Assembly (NCBI GenBank): GCA_032718565.1
Contig: JAVGVS010000283.1
Coordinates: forward strand, 213,791 to 277,790
From: Distichodus sexfasciatus
Lineage: Eukaryota; Chordata; Actinopteri; Characiformes; Distichodontidae
DNA length: 64,000 bases
Reading direction: 5' to 3'
Part shown: one piece after another, positions 22,601-33,805 of the stretch
How the letters are laid out: each line of letters starts with the position of its first letter
How positions within the stretch are numbered: position 1 is the first letter of the stretch
The notes under the pieces: model-generated
Databases searched by the model: none
Told to the model about the DNA's origin: nothing
What the model saw: the letters and a program-made list of their open reading frames with translations, nothing else
Position numbers and translations under genes: made by a program

Positions 22601-25600
22601 AGCTTCTTTTCTTGTCTTTTCTTATTACTTTGTTTTGTGAATCCCAGTCTCTACCCTGAGCTATAGCTAAAGCTAAAGATTTCCCTGAATCTTTGGGGTG
22701 AGGATGCTTGGGTAAAAAGCACAGATTATGGTACCATATCTAAAGTGTAAAGATCAGCCTAAAATTGTGTGTTCATAACAAGTGGTGCTGTGCTTGTTGC
22801 TATGATTGTCAGATCCTGGTTGTAACTGCACAGGAGAGCATGAGGACAAGGCTTGTGTTGGAGCTCAAGCAGGTAACAGGTTAGTCATTGTTCTCTTGTT
22901 GCTTTTGTCACAGAGGCTCAGACAGGGGCATTTGCCCAGGCATTTGTGTTGTGGCTTTCACATTTGTGTTGCGGCTTTGGCGTTTGTGTTGTGGCTTTTT
23001 GAATTCATGTTGCTGCTTTTTCATTTCCATTGTGGATTTTGTATTTCTGCTGTAGCTTTTGCACTCATTTTAGGCTTTTGTGTTTTCATTGTGTCTTTTT
23101 CATTTTTTTTGTAGCATTTGCATTCATGCTGTGACTTTTTCATTTCTTAATTTAATGAGTGAGTTATTATTTGCCATTGTGAACACAGCACAGGGCATAG
23201 TGCACCACAACCACAGCACAGCAGTGGGTAGCTCTATTAGTGCCCGGGGAGCAGTGCTTGGAGGAGGTACCTTGCTCCTGAATACCTCAGTGGTACTTTT
23301 ACCGGTCTGGGTTTTGAACTGGTGACCTGCCGATCACAGATCAACTCCCTAACCGTTGCGCTACCTACTGTTGCTGCTTTCACATTACTGCTGTGGTTTT
23401 GGCATTCTACTGAGCCATCATATTTCATTGATAAGCAATATGTTAGTGTGCAACTAATTTGTGTGTGTGTGTTTACACTGCAGGAAACTCAGTCGTCCCG
23501 CTTCCACCAAAAGAGGGTGAAAGCAAAGTGGACAGAGGACAAGTTTTGGACAGGTATGTGTGTGTATACACAGCACTGATCGGGGCCTGACTGTAGTTTG
23601 TGTTTTAAACATGTGTGTGTGTGTGTCAGCCTTTGCCGCAGCAGGTGCGTGGTGGTGTGTAATCAGCATATCGGAGCTGATTTCCCCTGGCGTGGGTTCA
23701 GCGTAGTGTTGGAGTTTGACTGCTCGTGTCAGACGCCCATCAGCAACATCTGTGTGGAGAACAACATTGGTTACGTTCGTTTCTGCACTGCGGCGCCCAC
23801 TACAGGTCACACACGTAACAGTGTTGACAAACTACAAAACTTTTCACTTTTCCAATTTTTATTGAGGGAAAACTTTTCTCAGGCGTGGATTAAAGTCTAG
23901 TCTTGGACTAAATCGCAGTACCAATGGAGATGTAACGCTGACAATCAAAGCCAGTCTAGGCTTAGGCTTCATTGTAGACTTTGAAATGGGCCCCGAAAGC
24001 TTAGACTTGCTCCTTGATTCTTGCTACAACAGTAAAAAACATGATAACTTATCGGTGATGATGTATATACATTTCAAATGTGTGTTACAGCAGGTGCAGC
24101 AGCTACAGACTCCACTTCCTCTCCCCATGCGTACCTGGACGGAGTCCCGTTCCTCCTCTGCGTCACTGAGGGTTTGCCGAAGCGTTCCGGCCTACTTCAG
24201 CTCCTCGAATCCACGTCGGTCTCTCTACATGTTGCTTTTATTTGTCGTGTCGTGTGTTGAGGGTTGAAGGTGTTTTAAAGGTGCAGTTTGTTCTTTAGGT
24301 ATAACATGAGTCTGCTGGAGAGGAGTCACTCACAGTCTCTGCAGTTGCTAGGAGCGACGCATCAGTACGATGTCCTTGCCGTGGATGCGAGGACTGTCAT
24401 TCTTCTGCAGGTTATCAACTAATTATGGATACTTTAGCAGTAGAAGTGTAACGGTTAGGGAGTTGGTCCCATGATCGGAAGGTTGCTGATTCAAGTCTCG
24501 AACCAGTAAAGTTACCAATGAGGTAATCATGAGTAAAGTATGGTACCGTCCACAAGTACTGCTCCAGCCCACTGTTCCTTCATGAATAGGGTAAACGCAG
24601 ATGTCACATTTTGTTGTAGTGGACTGTGTGCTGTGCTGTGTCCACTACAACAAATAATCCCTCAGTCACTCATATAAAAAATGCAAAAATCACAACACAA
24701 ATGCAAAAGTTTGATTTTTAACAACCCAGCGGCCACTTGGTAATCGATTTGAAGCTAGACTTCTAGGCTTGCTGGAAATAAAATGTAATGAATTCAGTTA
24801 AGTAATGTTAATATTGTAGGTTGTTTATAGGTTGTGTGTGTGTGTGTGTGTAGGAGCTGTCAGAACTGGAGCTGGAGCGATCGTCAGAGCGTGTGGTTTT
24901 GAGACTCTCTGCTCTCTCTCTACAGTTCAGCTGCTGCTGGGTTTTACTGCACTGCACCAACCAGCACAGCTCACTGTACGTTCCACATCACTAAACACAC
25001 ACAAATATTAAAAATATTATAATATGAGGGTGAGAAAGTTTGTATTAGTATTATTTAATAAAATGTAGGACTATAAAAGAAGACACATAATTATGATGTT
25101 ATGTATGATTACATTACATTGATAATTATAATTAATTATTATTATTATTATTATTATTGTTCATTTTTTAATTTTTAGGTGAGTAAATTCAGTACTATGC
25201 ACATTTTCTGTAAAGAAAAGAAGATTTATTGATATTGATCATTCATTTAAAAACTAAAATGTAGGATGTTTCATGAATTATAATTCAGTAATAATTTAAT
25301 TTGACCATCTACAGAATCCGTTATATTCTACAGGACTCCTTTAAATCCCCATGTGTGTTATAGAAAGTAGAATACATTACCCTTATATGTAGCCTAAACA
25401 TACTGTATATGTGTCCCACTGCATGGCCCCCTAAATACATGATTTCTTACAGTTTTATATTTTTAAAAATATATATTTTGGTTTTTCAAAATGTTTTCCT
25501 GCGCAGCTCTCATAATTATGCTGTTTTATTTCCTCTAGTGTGTGTGGGGATGTGTTTGGTAAACTGGTGTTGATCTACTCAGCCTTAGTGCTATTTGGGC

Positions 25601-28587
25601 TCAAATCTGAGGATCTGGACATAAAGGTGAGGTTCTGATCACGAGTACAAACTGTTGTGTGTGACTTTATTGAGATTGTATGTTGTAATTAATTATATGT
25701 TATAAGTAATATTCCCTAAATCTTTTAGTTTAGCAGGGATTAGCAGAGATTTTATAATGTACAATTTGATGATTTAATGAGAAGATTGGAAGCTGATGCA
25801 CAGTAATGGTGTGAGGAGATGCATGAGGAAGCAGTTGATGCATTAAATACACTTTTTATGTCTTTCAGTCAAATAAAAGGCCGTACTCAGTCATAGATTT
25901 CATCATTTCAGTCTTCTTTAAAATCTCTGACGAACCCAATCCCCTGCTTGTGAGCTGAGTGTATCATCCCCCGATACTGTATGTATATAAATATATGTTT
26001 GTGTGTGTGTGTGTGTATTTTAGGTGTTGCTGGTGCGTGATGTGGCTGATATCGCCCAGTGTGTGTATCAGATCTGCCTCCACACACTGCTGAGCTCGGA
26101 GAGAGACGTGCAGAGTTGGCTGGAGCGAGACTGGTTCAGTGTTCTACCAACAGAGGTATAATATATGAGTGTGTTTTCTGTCTTATACAGCGTGTGTGTA
26201 CATGTTGTGGAGAGACTGAACAAGTGTTCACTTTGTATAAAGTGAGGACTATAATTAGGCCAGGGTTAGAATAGGTTTAGTGTTTAGATGAATTAGAATA
26301 AGATTATATGGTAGGGTAGGATTAGATCATTGTTTAATGTTTGGCTAGGATTGGATTATGATTAAGATTACAGTTAGGTTTAGATTATGGGAAATGTAAA
26401 TGTTTGGAATATAATTTGGCTACTTTTACGGCCTGAATTCTGGTTAGGGATTAGGTTAGAATTATGCTAGACTATAGTTAATTTTAAGGCAGGTTAGGAT
26501 CATATTATTACAACGTGCCAGCGGTGAGGTTAGGTTTGGCCTAACAGCATTTTACTCAGTTGTTTCACTGTATGTGTGTGTGTGTTTCAGGAGGAGAAGT
26601 GTTTGCTGTGTTTTCCATGTGTTAACTCTGTAGTAGCCCAGATTATGCTGAGGAAAGCTCCCTCTCTACACTGGTTACTAGAAGTGTCCCTCTCTGAGCT
26701 GGAGGATGCCTACCCAGAATTCCCTCGCAAAGTCTGCAAGGTGCTAACTATAAAAAACACTAACCAACATCAACCTGGTTTTAGCCTAATTAGAACAAAC
26801 CAGCACTAACCTGGAACACCTTTAATCTAGAGCAACACAAACACAAACCAGCACCGTCACTAATCAGCACTAACCTGGATTAATTTAATCAGAACTGACA
26901 ACTACAAACAAGAACTAAGACTAAGAAGCACTAACCTGGATTAACTTCAGTCGGAACTAACCTGCATTACATTTCACCAACGCAAATGGAAATCAGCACT
27001 GAATTAACTTTGCAAATGCAAATTAGCACCAACCACCACTAACCTGGATTAACTTTAATCTGAACTAAAACAAACTCAAACCAGCACTAACCTGGATTAA
27101 CTTTAACTTGGGCTAATATGAACACAAACTAACTCTAACCTGGATTAATTTTAATCAGCTCCAACACAAACACAAATCAGTCCCAGCACTAATTAACACT
27201 AACCTACGCTAACAAACACAAATCCGGATTAATTTTGATTAGGACTAACACCAACCAGCACAAAGCTGGATTAACTTAAATCGATTCAAATGTGGGGAAC
27301 ACACGACACTAGTCCACCATGTCGTAAATGATCAGCATTTATCATTATATGCACAGTGGATCCATTCTTCCCAATCTGAGTTTAATGGAAAACTATATTT
27401 CGTGCTTAATTTATTTGCATGAACCCAGCTCTTCAGTGACATCACGGCTGTTCACCGACTGGGTGCTGATCCCTCACCAACGCAGCACGAGACCACAGCA
27501 ACTCAACCCCACCTTCCTCATCCTCACCTCCGCGGCCAGCCTCTTTTAGACTCAGCTCCGTCACACACATCGGCACACCCGGGCATCACACACAGCGCCA
27601 CGGCCGGTTGGTTTGGGGGAAGAAATCAGGAGCCTTGGCGAGAAGAAGCGAACCAGAACGAGAGTGACTCAGGTGATCAGGCCTGGCTTAACTTATCCCC
27701 GACCAGGGTTGGTCCCTGCCTAGTCCTGGAATACGCTCTGGCCAGATTCAGACAGTGAATGAATGAATAACAAGTTTTACTAAAATTTGATTCTTTTCTT
27801 GATCGTTACCCCTGACCAGGGCAGTTTAGTGGAGCAGAGCAGTGGACCATGGAAGAGTCATTTCTCCCACCTCCAAACCCACACGACCTTCATCCCACAT
27901 TGGTCCCTTTCGGCCTCCCTACATCAGAGATGACTCCTCCTCACCCTAGCAACGTAGCGAAGCCGAGCGCTGAGAGGAAAAGACCAGCAGGGGGCGGTGT
28001 GGGGGCCGGAACGCACACAGACATATACACAGGTAAGAAAGGGAGGAATATAACGGGTAGATTACTGTTTTATCTTTCTATTCCCTCCTCTCTTCAATGT
28101 CTTACCTTCCTTTTTCATTTGTTTCTCTGTTCTCCTGTCCTTCTCGTTTCCTTCTTTCACCATATTTTCCTATTTTTTTTCCTTTCTGTTTCCCCCTCCT
28201 CTTATTCTTGTTTCACTTCCTCTCCTTCTTTCTTCTTTACTGCTCCTCCTCTCCTTCAAATATAGTCAGCCCGTTCTTCTTTTTCTTCTTCTATCATTTT
28301 CTCCTTATTTCTCGATATTTCGGATTTCCTCTTTTCCTTCTTTTCTCATCTACTCTCCTTTTTCCTTCTTTCTATTCCCCCCTCTCCACGCGTTCTACTT
28401 AAAGCAATAATTGCAATGACTGGAATGGCAGTGTAATATTTTGCAGTTGCTGTGCGCTCACTGGGTGTGTGTGTGTGTGTGTGTGTGTGTTCTGTTATCA
28501 GTCTTCCCTCAGTATAAAAGAAGTAAGCTCCTCTTTGAAAGGATTCCAGGAAGGACGGATGGACAAACACGACTCAGGTTTTTTTGA
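14217..28587 (+). CDS. shoc1: Shortage in chiasmata 1 (SHOC1/ZIP2-like meiotic crossover protein)
   Basis: Works with SPO16 in an XPF-ERCC1-like complex that stabilises recombination intermediates into class I crossovers. Exons: 14217-14261, 14752-14885, 15819-15901, 16869-17011, 17440-17533, 17640-17781, 17860-17943, 18030-18159, 19205-19299, 19393-19623, 19728-19757, 20733-21293, 21399-21533, 21672-21842, 21936-22028, 22182-22351, 22813-22879, 23484-23553, 23645-23805, 24091-24214, 24299-24410, 24854-24975, 25539-25626, 26024-26155, 26591-26740, 27429-27672, 27820-28032, 28502-28587, for about 1300 residues. All junctions keep phase except exon 1 to 2. Diagnostic blocks: MFSAVECRAIDYVCE at the start, CNQHIGADFPWRGFSVV, LVLIYSALVLFGLKSEDLD, LLCFPCVNSVVAQIMLRKAP, and the C-terminal tail PGRTDGQTRLRFF. 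The middle exon 20733-21293 is Ser/Thr-rich and poorly conserved, as in other SHOC1 proteins. The exon 1-2 mismatch suggests a missed microexon or an error. Confidence 0.9.
15530..15690 (+). mobile_element. Family A SINE, 3' part, in shoc1 intron 2
   Basis: Has the family A body: GAGCAAGGTAACGTCC, ACTGCTCCCCAAGTACTGCC, CGGATGGACC, then GTTCACAATGAAAAATAAAC. Upstream (15380-15530) the sequence is GC-rich, with repeated GATCGGGGTC-like words. Confidence 0.75.
16567..16618. repeat. (TA)n microsatellite
   Basis: TA repeat in shoc1 intron 3, interrupted once. Confidence 0.95.
18190..18330 (+). mobile_element. Degenerate SINE with tRNA-like head
   Basis: TTTAACGGCTAGGGAGTTGT, then a B-box-like GGTTTAAATCC, then GGCTCCGGTGCCCCCGTGAC and GGTTAAGCGGTTCAGA before AATGAATGAA. 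The head is shared with family A, but the body differs from the other copies, so it may be a separate subfamily. Confidence 0.55.
18536..18718 (+). mobile_element. Family A SINE, near full length
   Basis: Shows the head GTGGTGTAACGGTAGGGCG, the B-box-like GGTTTGAATCC, the body ACCACTGAGGTACTCATGAG followed by CAAGGTAACGTCCCCAAGCA, and the tail GACAAATAATCACTCACTCA. The internal A/B boxes point to RNA polymerase III transcription. It lies in shoc1 intron 8. Confidence 0.85.
18720..19135 (+). mobile_element. Dispersed repeat family C, copy 1
   Basis: About 410 bases similar (roughly 75-80% by eye) to the reverse complement of 32440-32985. Shared landmarks are CCATGTTAGTCTGTGGGG, GAGGCTCATGAGCCC and GATGGCTTTGTGAAGAACGG. 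It begins right where the SINE ends. No coding capacity is visible. Confidence 0.75.
19824..20283. mobile_element. 460-bp MITE with CAGGGTACC termini and TTTCC duplication
   Basis: The termini are CAGGGTACC and GGTACCCTG, a perfect 9-base inverted repeat that extends imperfectly through GTCTTAAAA/TTAAATTT words on both sides. TTTCC flanks both ends (19819-19823 and 20284-20288), consistent with a target duplication. It is nonautonomous and sits in shoc1 intron 11. Confidence 0.75.
20286..20390 (-). mobile_element. Dispersed repeat family D, copy 1
   Basis: The reverse complement carries GAGAGGTGAAACGTCTCCAA after an AGCCTTTCAGATGA word. It matches the plus-strand segment at 54195-54290 (GAGAGGTGAAACGTGTTCAA). 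This motif is common in fish genomes, but I cannot name the element from so short a piece. Confidence 0.6.
20429..20640 (+). mobile_element. Family B SINE with V-SINE/HE1-type tail, near full length
   Basis: Head TTGGTGGCCTAGTGGTTAGA, CTCTGGACCAAGAGGTC, body CAGCACTACCATCTTTGGG, and tail AGTCGCTCTGGATAAGAG plus TGTCTGCTAAATGCC. The tail is the conserved vertebrate SINE segment. It lies in shoc1 intron 11. Confidence 0.85.
22945..23160. repeat. Imperfect ~22-bp minisatellite (left part)
   Basis: Units resembling CATTTGTGTTGTGGCTTTTG recur about ten times in shoc1 intron 17. Units of the same type resume at 23372-23410 after a reverse SINE. Confidence 0.8.
23158..23372 (-). mobile_element. Family A SINE inserted in the minisatellite
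   Basis: Reverse orientation. The plus strand reads GAGTGAGTTATTATTTGCCA, then TTGTGAACACAGCACAG, the body GGGAGCAGTGCTTGGAGG, then the head CTAACCGTTGCGCTACC. Minisatellite units flank it on both sides. Confidence 0.85.
23884..23992. mobile_element. Palindromic MITE (TAGTCTTGGACTA type), copy 1
   Basis: Contains GTGGATTAAAGTCTAGTCTT and GGACTAAAT, with an inverted partner CCAGTCTAGGCTTAGG. A related hairpin lies at 42104-42212. It is in shoc1 intron 19. Confidence 0.6.
24445..24672 (+). mobile_element. Family A SINE, near full length
   Basis: Head AGTGTAACGGTTAGGGAGTT, B-box-like GATTCAAGTCTCG, body ACCAATGAGGTAATCATGAG, and tail CTGTGTCCACTACAACAAAT. It lies in shoc1 intron 21. Confidence 0.85.
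26275..26520. repeat. Degenerate GGTTAGAATTA-type simple repeat
   Basis: TTAGG/TTAGA words recur irregularly through this part of shoc1 intron 24. The spacing is too irregular for telomeric repeats. Confidence 0.55.
26745..27295. repeat. ~50-bp imperfect minisatellite in shoc1 intron 25
   Basis: Units built from CAGCACTAACCTGGATTAAC, TTTAATCAGAACTAA and ACACAAACACAAA recur about ten times with substitutions and indels. It has no coding sense and the spacers are not conserved enough for a CRISPR-like array. Confidence 0.85.
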
Positions 28588-31500
28588 ACAGCTGATTGTT
28601 TTCTCACACAAAATCCCGTCGTAACACACACACACATTCACACACCCTGTAATAGCCACACAAACACACACATACACACACACTTTATTCTATACCTATC
28701 AGAAGGTAGTTATGAATGGTTAAGTTAGTATTTGCAGTATTTACAAATAATTTTGAGTTGCACTAAGACATTTGTAGTATATCAATTGCATATTATAACG
28801 TGTTCAAATGTCGTTGGCTTCCATTGATATTTAAATAAGTATTAATTAATTAATAATAGTAATAATAGTACACACCTCATAATAACACTATAATATATAT
28901 AGGGATATGTATGTTGTATATTACAAGAAAAACATGTTTAAATGTCTGTTTAAGCTTATGTGCCATATTGATATTTAAAACCATACAAATAATAATAAAT
29001 CTTTCGTTATTGCACACATTCACTCACACATTATTCTATTCCTAACAAAGTAACAGTATTCTACGTGTTGTAACAGTTTCACACACACACACTAATAACC
29101 CCTGTAGATTTGAATTACATGAAGTACATAAAACAGTAGTTACACATGCTTTTTTAATCTTATGGCACTTATTTTATTACACATTCCTCATATATTTAAA
29201 ATGTTATTTATTAAATAAAACAAAACATGTTAAACATTTCATTAATTAGTATAATCAGTAGTTACAATGGGTTTTGCTTTTCTATTATTTTTGGTATATA
29301 TATAACAGTAAACAGTAGTTACATAAGTAACTACTAATTAATATCGATTTTTACTACCAGTCATTATTAGTGTATAATTTCACTGTATTGTCACAGTTAA
29401 ACAGCATTTTTTGGCTGGAGTTTAGGTGTGAAACGCTGAGGTCAGAAAGCTGCAGCTCTCTATTGTTCTTAAAGGCAGCAGGCAATGTTTATAGCCGACC
29501 CTAAACACCAAAGGCCTCCTTTATGCCGTGGCCCCTGACCTTAAGTTTGTGGGTGTGTGTGTGTTTAAAGAGAGGCAGGTGTAGCATTTTTCACCAGTAC
29601 ACATTTAAGGCTTTAAAGGAACAACCCTTCCTGTTAATAACTGATTACAGACTTGGAGACGACGCATTTGTTAAACTTTTCCTAAGAAGGAATGTGTTCT
29701 TAAAACCCACTTCTCACAAGGATTCTGACATTCGTGAATGTTTTTTTTATTTGAGATTTGTTCCTGGGTAAGAACAGAACCTGCAAACGGTGGATAGACA
29801 ACAAATTTATGGAAACTAGTGATGAATGCGGCCCAGTGTTATTTCTTTTTACAACAGCGTGAACAAGACGTTCAGAGAACGAAATGAAAAAACTAATGAT
29901 ACAGTCCGACTGTCGCGGTCACACCTGTGAGAAATATCCGAGTTTCACGTGAAAAGCGCTCCAGGTTCCAGAATAAACACCCTGTCGATTTTAGGCATGT
30001 ACCTGCCTGGCTAAACACTGGTTAGCACAGAGATCGTCTTTTGTTATTTCTTTATTCGTTCCGGATTTTATGTCCTGACCGCCGACCAGGACTGTCTTCC
30101 TCCTCCTTTTCTCCTCGTCTTTTATGGAGACTGATGAGGGAAAGGTATCGGTTTTTTTGGCACCCTTATCGGCAAAACGCAGCAACAGAGATGGAAAGAC
30201 GGGAGGGGGGGAAATGAAGAAGGTGTTTCTTATCGCAGGAAGACAGCAGTCCTACTGCAAACCCTCGTTGGAATGATCGGGGGTGGTGGGGGAGGGACAA
30301 ATGCTCCCAGAGGGCATTATTCATGCACTCTTTCCTCTGCCTATTTCCTTAATCTCTCCCCCTCTCTCTCACTAAAGTCAGCAGCAAACCTCCATCAACA
30401 GCACTCCTAGTTCATTTCAGGTTGCCTCCTGTTCCTGTACTTGCTAACAACACGATCAATAAGTGATGTTAACGTGCCTCATTCATTTACTTGAAATTAA
30501 AACAATAATTTGTGCATCGTCATCCTCCTTTTCAATGTGCATTTTTCAGGACAGTTCACAGAAATGGAAAATTGAAGACGCTAGATTAACTAGGCACATA
30601 ACCTCAAACGTTGAAATTGGATAACGTTGTAAACTGACACAAAAAGAACTGTGTTAATATGACAATCATTTTTACAGTATATACACCAAGAAAAAGTAGT
30701 GCTTTAGCGTGTTACGTTAAAACGAAAAGGCAAAGGTTTGACACCTTGTTCGTTTTAGTCTAAAGTGACGACTCGGGTGGAGCAGAAAGGGCAAGGAGGG
30801 CGGTGGGTTAATGTCGGGGCTGCTTAGGGTAAGCCCCGGTAAATAAACACAGACATAATAGGCCAATAAACCCCCGGCATACCGCCTTCCCCTCCTTTTC
30901 CCCCGGACAACGAGTGTGAGAAACGAGCACGCTGTTCAAATCTGACCTTTTACGCTTCGCCTGCCGAAAAAACCTCACGGCCCGTTGTGTCTAAACAAAC
31001 CTTGGCATTTGACTCTGAATCCGCAGCAACTTGCCCACGTTCCCACGGGTTAATGCAGCCCTTTTTCTGACGTGGAACATAGTAACGCTGGCACCTTCCC
31101 TGGCACCAAAGTTGGTCGATTGAGACAAAAGAATTATAGGGACATACTGTATACGGGCTAAAACAATCAGGTTCTCACACTGTTTACTCACATAATAATG
31201 AGGATAAATCTGACTGACAGCGACAATGTGAGTTCGTGCATTGAGTACCGCCAATAATGCAAGTAATACTTCTTAATTAATTTCATTAATTTGATCACAG
31301 CTGTAATACTCACTGACAGCAATTTAGATTAAACTTGTTGATTTATGTCTTTTCCTTAAATGCCTTTAAAGCATTTTACATAAATGTAAATCAGTAATAT
31401 TCAACGAATTTCATGGCATCGAGACTCTCTACGTGACTGGATTCATATCAAGAGCAACTAGACTGATGTTAGCAAGATATTCGGCAAGCGGAGTACCCCA

Positions 31501-32439
31501 AGTCTACGTTGTGGGTCCCCTGTCATAGTAGCCTGCTGTAAAAAACAATTTACCCCAGCTATGAATGGCAAGCTCTGCAGGTGCGTTCATGTGTATATGC
31601 ATTCGTGAGAGACTGAATGGGACCTGACGTCCCGTTGGACTCCCTAACCCCCTCGCCCAAGTCCTTGTCCCTCTTAATCCCACCCTAATCCCATTATGCA
31701 AATCCCACCCTCCCCAAAAATGGAGACGGGTTTTTTTTTTACGCAACGCGGCACTCCAGCGCTCGGCCGATCGCTTCAGCCTAGACAGCCGCTTCAGATC
31801 GGACTTTTGGGACCCCTGCTCTTTAGCCCCTCACCCAAAGAATTTAGGGTTTTTGGGGGGCGTGGGGGGTGTTTGCGTGTGTTGTTTTATGACAGTGTAA
31901 TTTATGTGTGGCCTCTGGACATGCTAAACGAGATTACCACAGTGCAGACAAAACCCAGATTGTAACAGTGTCGAAAAGGGGGGGAGGGAATTATGCTTTT
32001 CTTTCTTTCTTTCTTTATGCCAGGCCAATTGGCACACACTGATTGTGATGTCACAGCTCATGCCCACTGTTTCTCTTGACAGGGCTGTTAGCAGGTGTAC
32101 GATACGTCGGGAAAAACACACACCCACAAACGACACACATAATGCATCCAAACAGCTGCTTTGTTAAGCATTATTGCACTGTAAAACCTGACGTATTGCC
32201 TTAAACCTTTTAAATTGAACAGTTTAAGTGTTAAAAATGCATTTAGGTTGAGCTCAAGTTCAGAGTTAAAGTCACTTGGTAAATTCAGTCATTTGAGGTA
32301 TAAATATGAAGTATTTTGCGCTCACATTTGTTTAATATGTGAATCCATGCAGCTAACTGTATTAACATTACATCTACTTGTAATGATGCAGAAATCTTTC
32401 TGATCGCTACTCCTCCTTCAGTTTTTGTGATAGGAACGT

Positions 32440-32985
32440 CGTTTAAGCCCTAAAACGTGTGGCATAATGCGGCCTAGCGTTTTTGATATGTGCTTTCGTC
32501 CGCGAGTTCCGTCTATTTTCTTGTCCATTTTTTCCCCATAGACTAACATGGACTGCACGGCCACCGTTTTTACAAAGCCACTAATTTCAACGTGATTCGA
32601 GGGCCCACGAGCCTCTTCGCGTATCTGTAACCATTATGACCCGCACTCGTTTTTTTTTCATTCTTTTTTCCAGTCGTTTCATGATCCCCATAGGAACCCA
32701 TTCATTTTCTACCATTAAGAATATGTGACTTGGGGCTCGAAAGGTTCCCTTCGTCTGTTTTCACACGACAGTCAACACGGTTCTTATGGCACCTCAGACC
32801 ACCTCACAGAACACACATCTCAATCTGTTTCCACCCGCACTCGTCTTTTCTTGCTTTTATCATCCTTTGTTCTTTCCCCATTCACTTCAATGCCTATTAA
32901 TCAAAGTCTTTCGTTTTCATGTCACAGCTGCAAAACTTGAGCAATCACATTGGCGTTTTCTTACAGAAATGCATCTCTAGTTGAA
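32440..32985 (-). mobile_element. Dispersed repeat family C, copy 2 (inverted)
   Basis: The reverse complement aligns by eye with 18720-19135 (CCATGTTAGTCTATGGGG, AAGAGGCTCGTGGGCCC, GTGGCTTTGTAAAAACGG). This copy is longer, so the true element is at least 540 bases. No open frame of note. Confidence 0.75.
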
Positions 32986-33559
32986 CATTTGATCTGGATA
33001 ACAATTTAATGCGTAAAAATATTTTGCACTCATAGTTCACTGACATAGACTGTACTGTAGATATGGACGGGGCGGAGTCACGTGACAACATTTGAAGGGG
33101 ATACCGCATGAACACACATAGGGGAAAGGATTAACAGGATTCTTTTAAAACAGTATTAACAGAATTTTTACAGGGATATGTAAATGTTCGATGCTACAAT
33201 AAATGGCTTAAGCTAAAATCTCACAGTTAAGTGCTTTCATTCGCTTCCAAAATATAATCTGAACATGTCTGGACACGTTGTACCAAATGAGGTGTAGGAC
33301 TCGTCAGTTACGTACGATGGAATGATGGAAGCGAGACCGTTTTTAGAAGACATGAAGCATAAAAAGTCAAGTAGAGAGTGCAAGGTGCTAATTTTGCAAA
33401 TACTCAGCCTCTGTACATAGCGCTTAATCCTTTAGTAATACGTAAGACACCTAAATATGGTAACTGAGTACAAATAGTCAAGGACTTTACCCCGCTGTGC
33501 AGTTTGCTTACATTTGTGCTGTTAAATTGCAGCTTTTTGGACCCCAACCTCTCCCTCCC

Positions 33560-33620
33560 CTCCTCTCCCTCCGCCCTTTCCTTCCTCCTCCTCCTCCTCC
33601 TCCTCTCCTTCTCTCCCTCT
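33560..33620. repeat. CTC-rich low-complexity tract upstream of tal2
   Basis: A pyrimidine-rich run with a (CTC)n core at about 33583-33604, directly upstream of the putative tal2 TATA box. Antisense frames across it are artefacts. Confidence 0.8.
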
Positions 33621-33647
33621 TAGTTTCTCTTTTCTGTGAGAGAGTGG

Positions 33648-33805
33648 AATAAAAGAGTTCAGTGACAGGCTGCAGCTCAGGGTGAGAGGACACACTCTCT
33701 CCACACTCTGGCTAATCCCTAAAAACCCGTTGCTCTTCTTTTTCCCGTCGTCTCGCCTGCTGGAAGGGTCCTCACCGTTTTTTTTCCGCGATTTTGAACA
33801 CACAG
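33648..33805 (+). promoter_or_regulatory. Putative tal2 TATA promoter and noncoding exon 1
   Basis: A TATA-like AATAAAAGA lies at 33648-33656. GC-balanced sequence follows and ends in a donor (CACACAG/GTTGG, exon end 33805). A matching acceptor (TTTTTTCAG) at 34531 would join it to the tal2 coding exon, leaving a 5'UTR of roughly 180 bases. This is inference from signals; transcript data would settle it. Confidence 0.45.

Larger units (their letters stand above)
28588..33640. other. Gene-free region between shoc1 and tal2
   Basis: No exon-like frames were found. About 28600-29390 is AT-rich with short CA runs. A candidate distal polyadenylation signal for shoc1 (AATAAA) lies at 28994. About 29400-32160 is of more balanced composition and largely repeat-free, so it is a reasonable place for tal2 enhancers. 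One GATA/ETS-like pair (CTTATCGCAGGAAG) lies at about 30227-30240. About 32440-32985 is a dispersed repeat. Enhancer status is inference only. Confidence 0.45.

Noticed and set aside
26275..26520. Interstitial telomeric repeat
   Set aside because: TTAGG words are present but irregular, with no run of perfect TTAGGG.
26745..27295. CRISPR-like array
   Set aside because: Repeat units are degenerate and contiguous without unique spacers, and this is a vertebrate intron.
28040..28402. Phe/Ser/Leu-rich open frames after shoc1 exon 27
   Set aside because: Pyrimidine-rich intron sequence. The exon ends at the donor at 28032 and the true last exon (28502-28587) carries the conserved SHOC1 tail.
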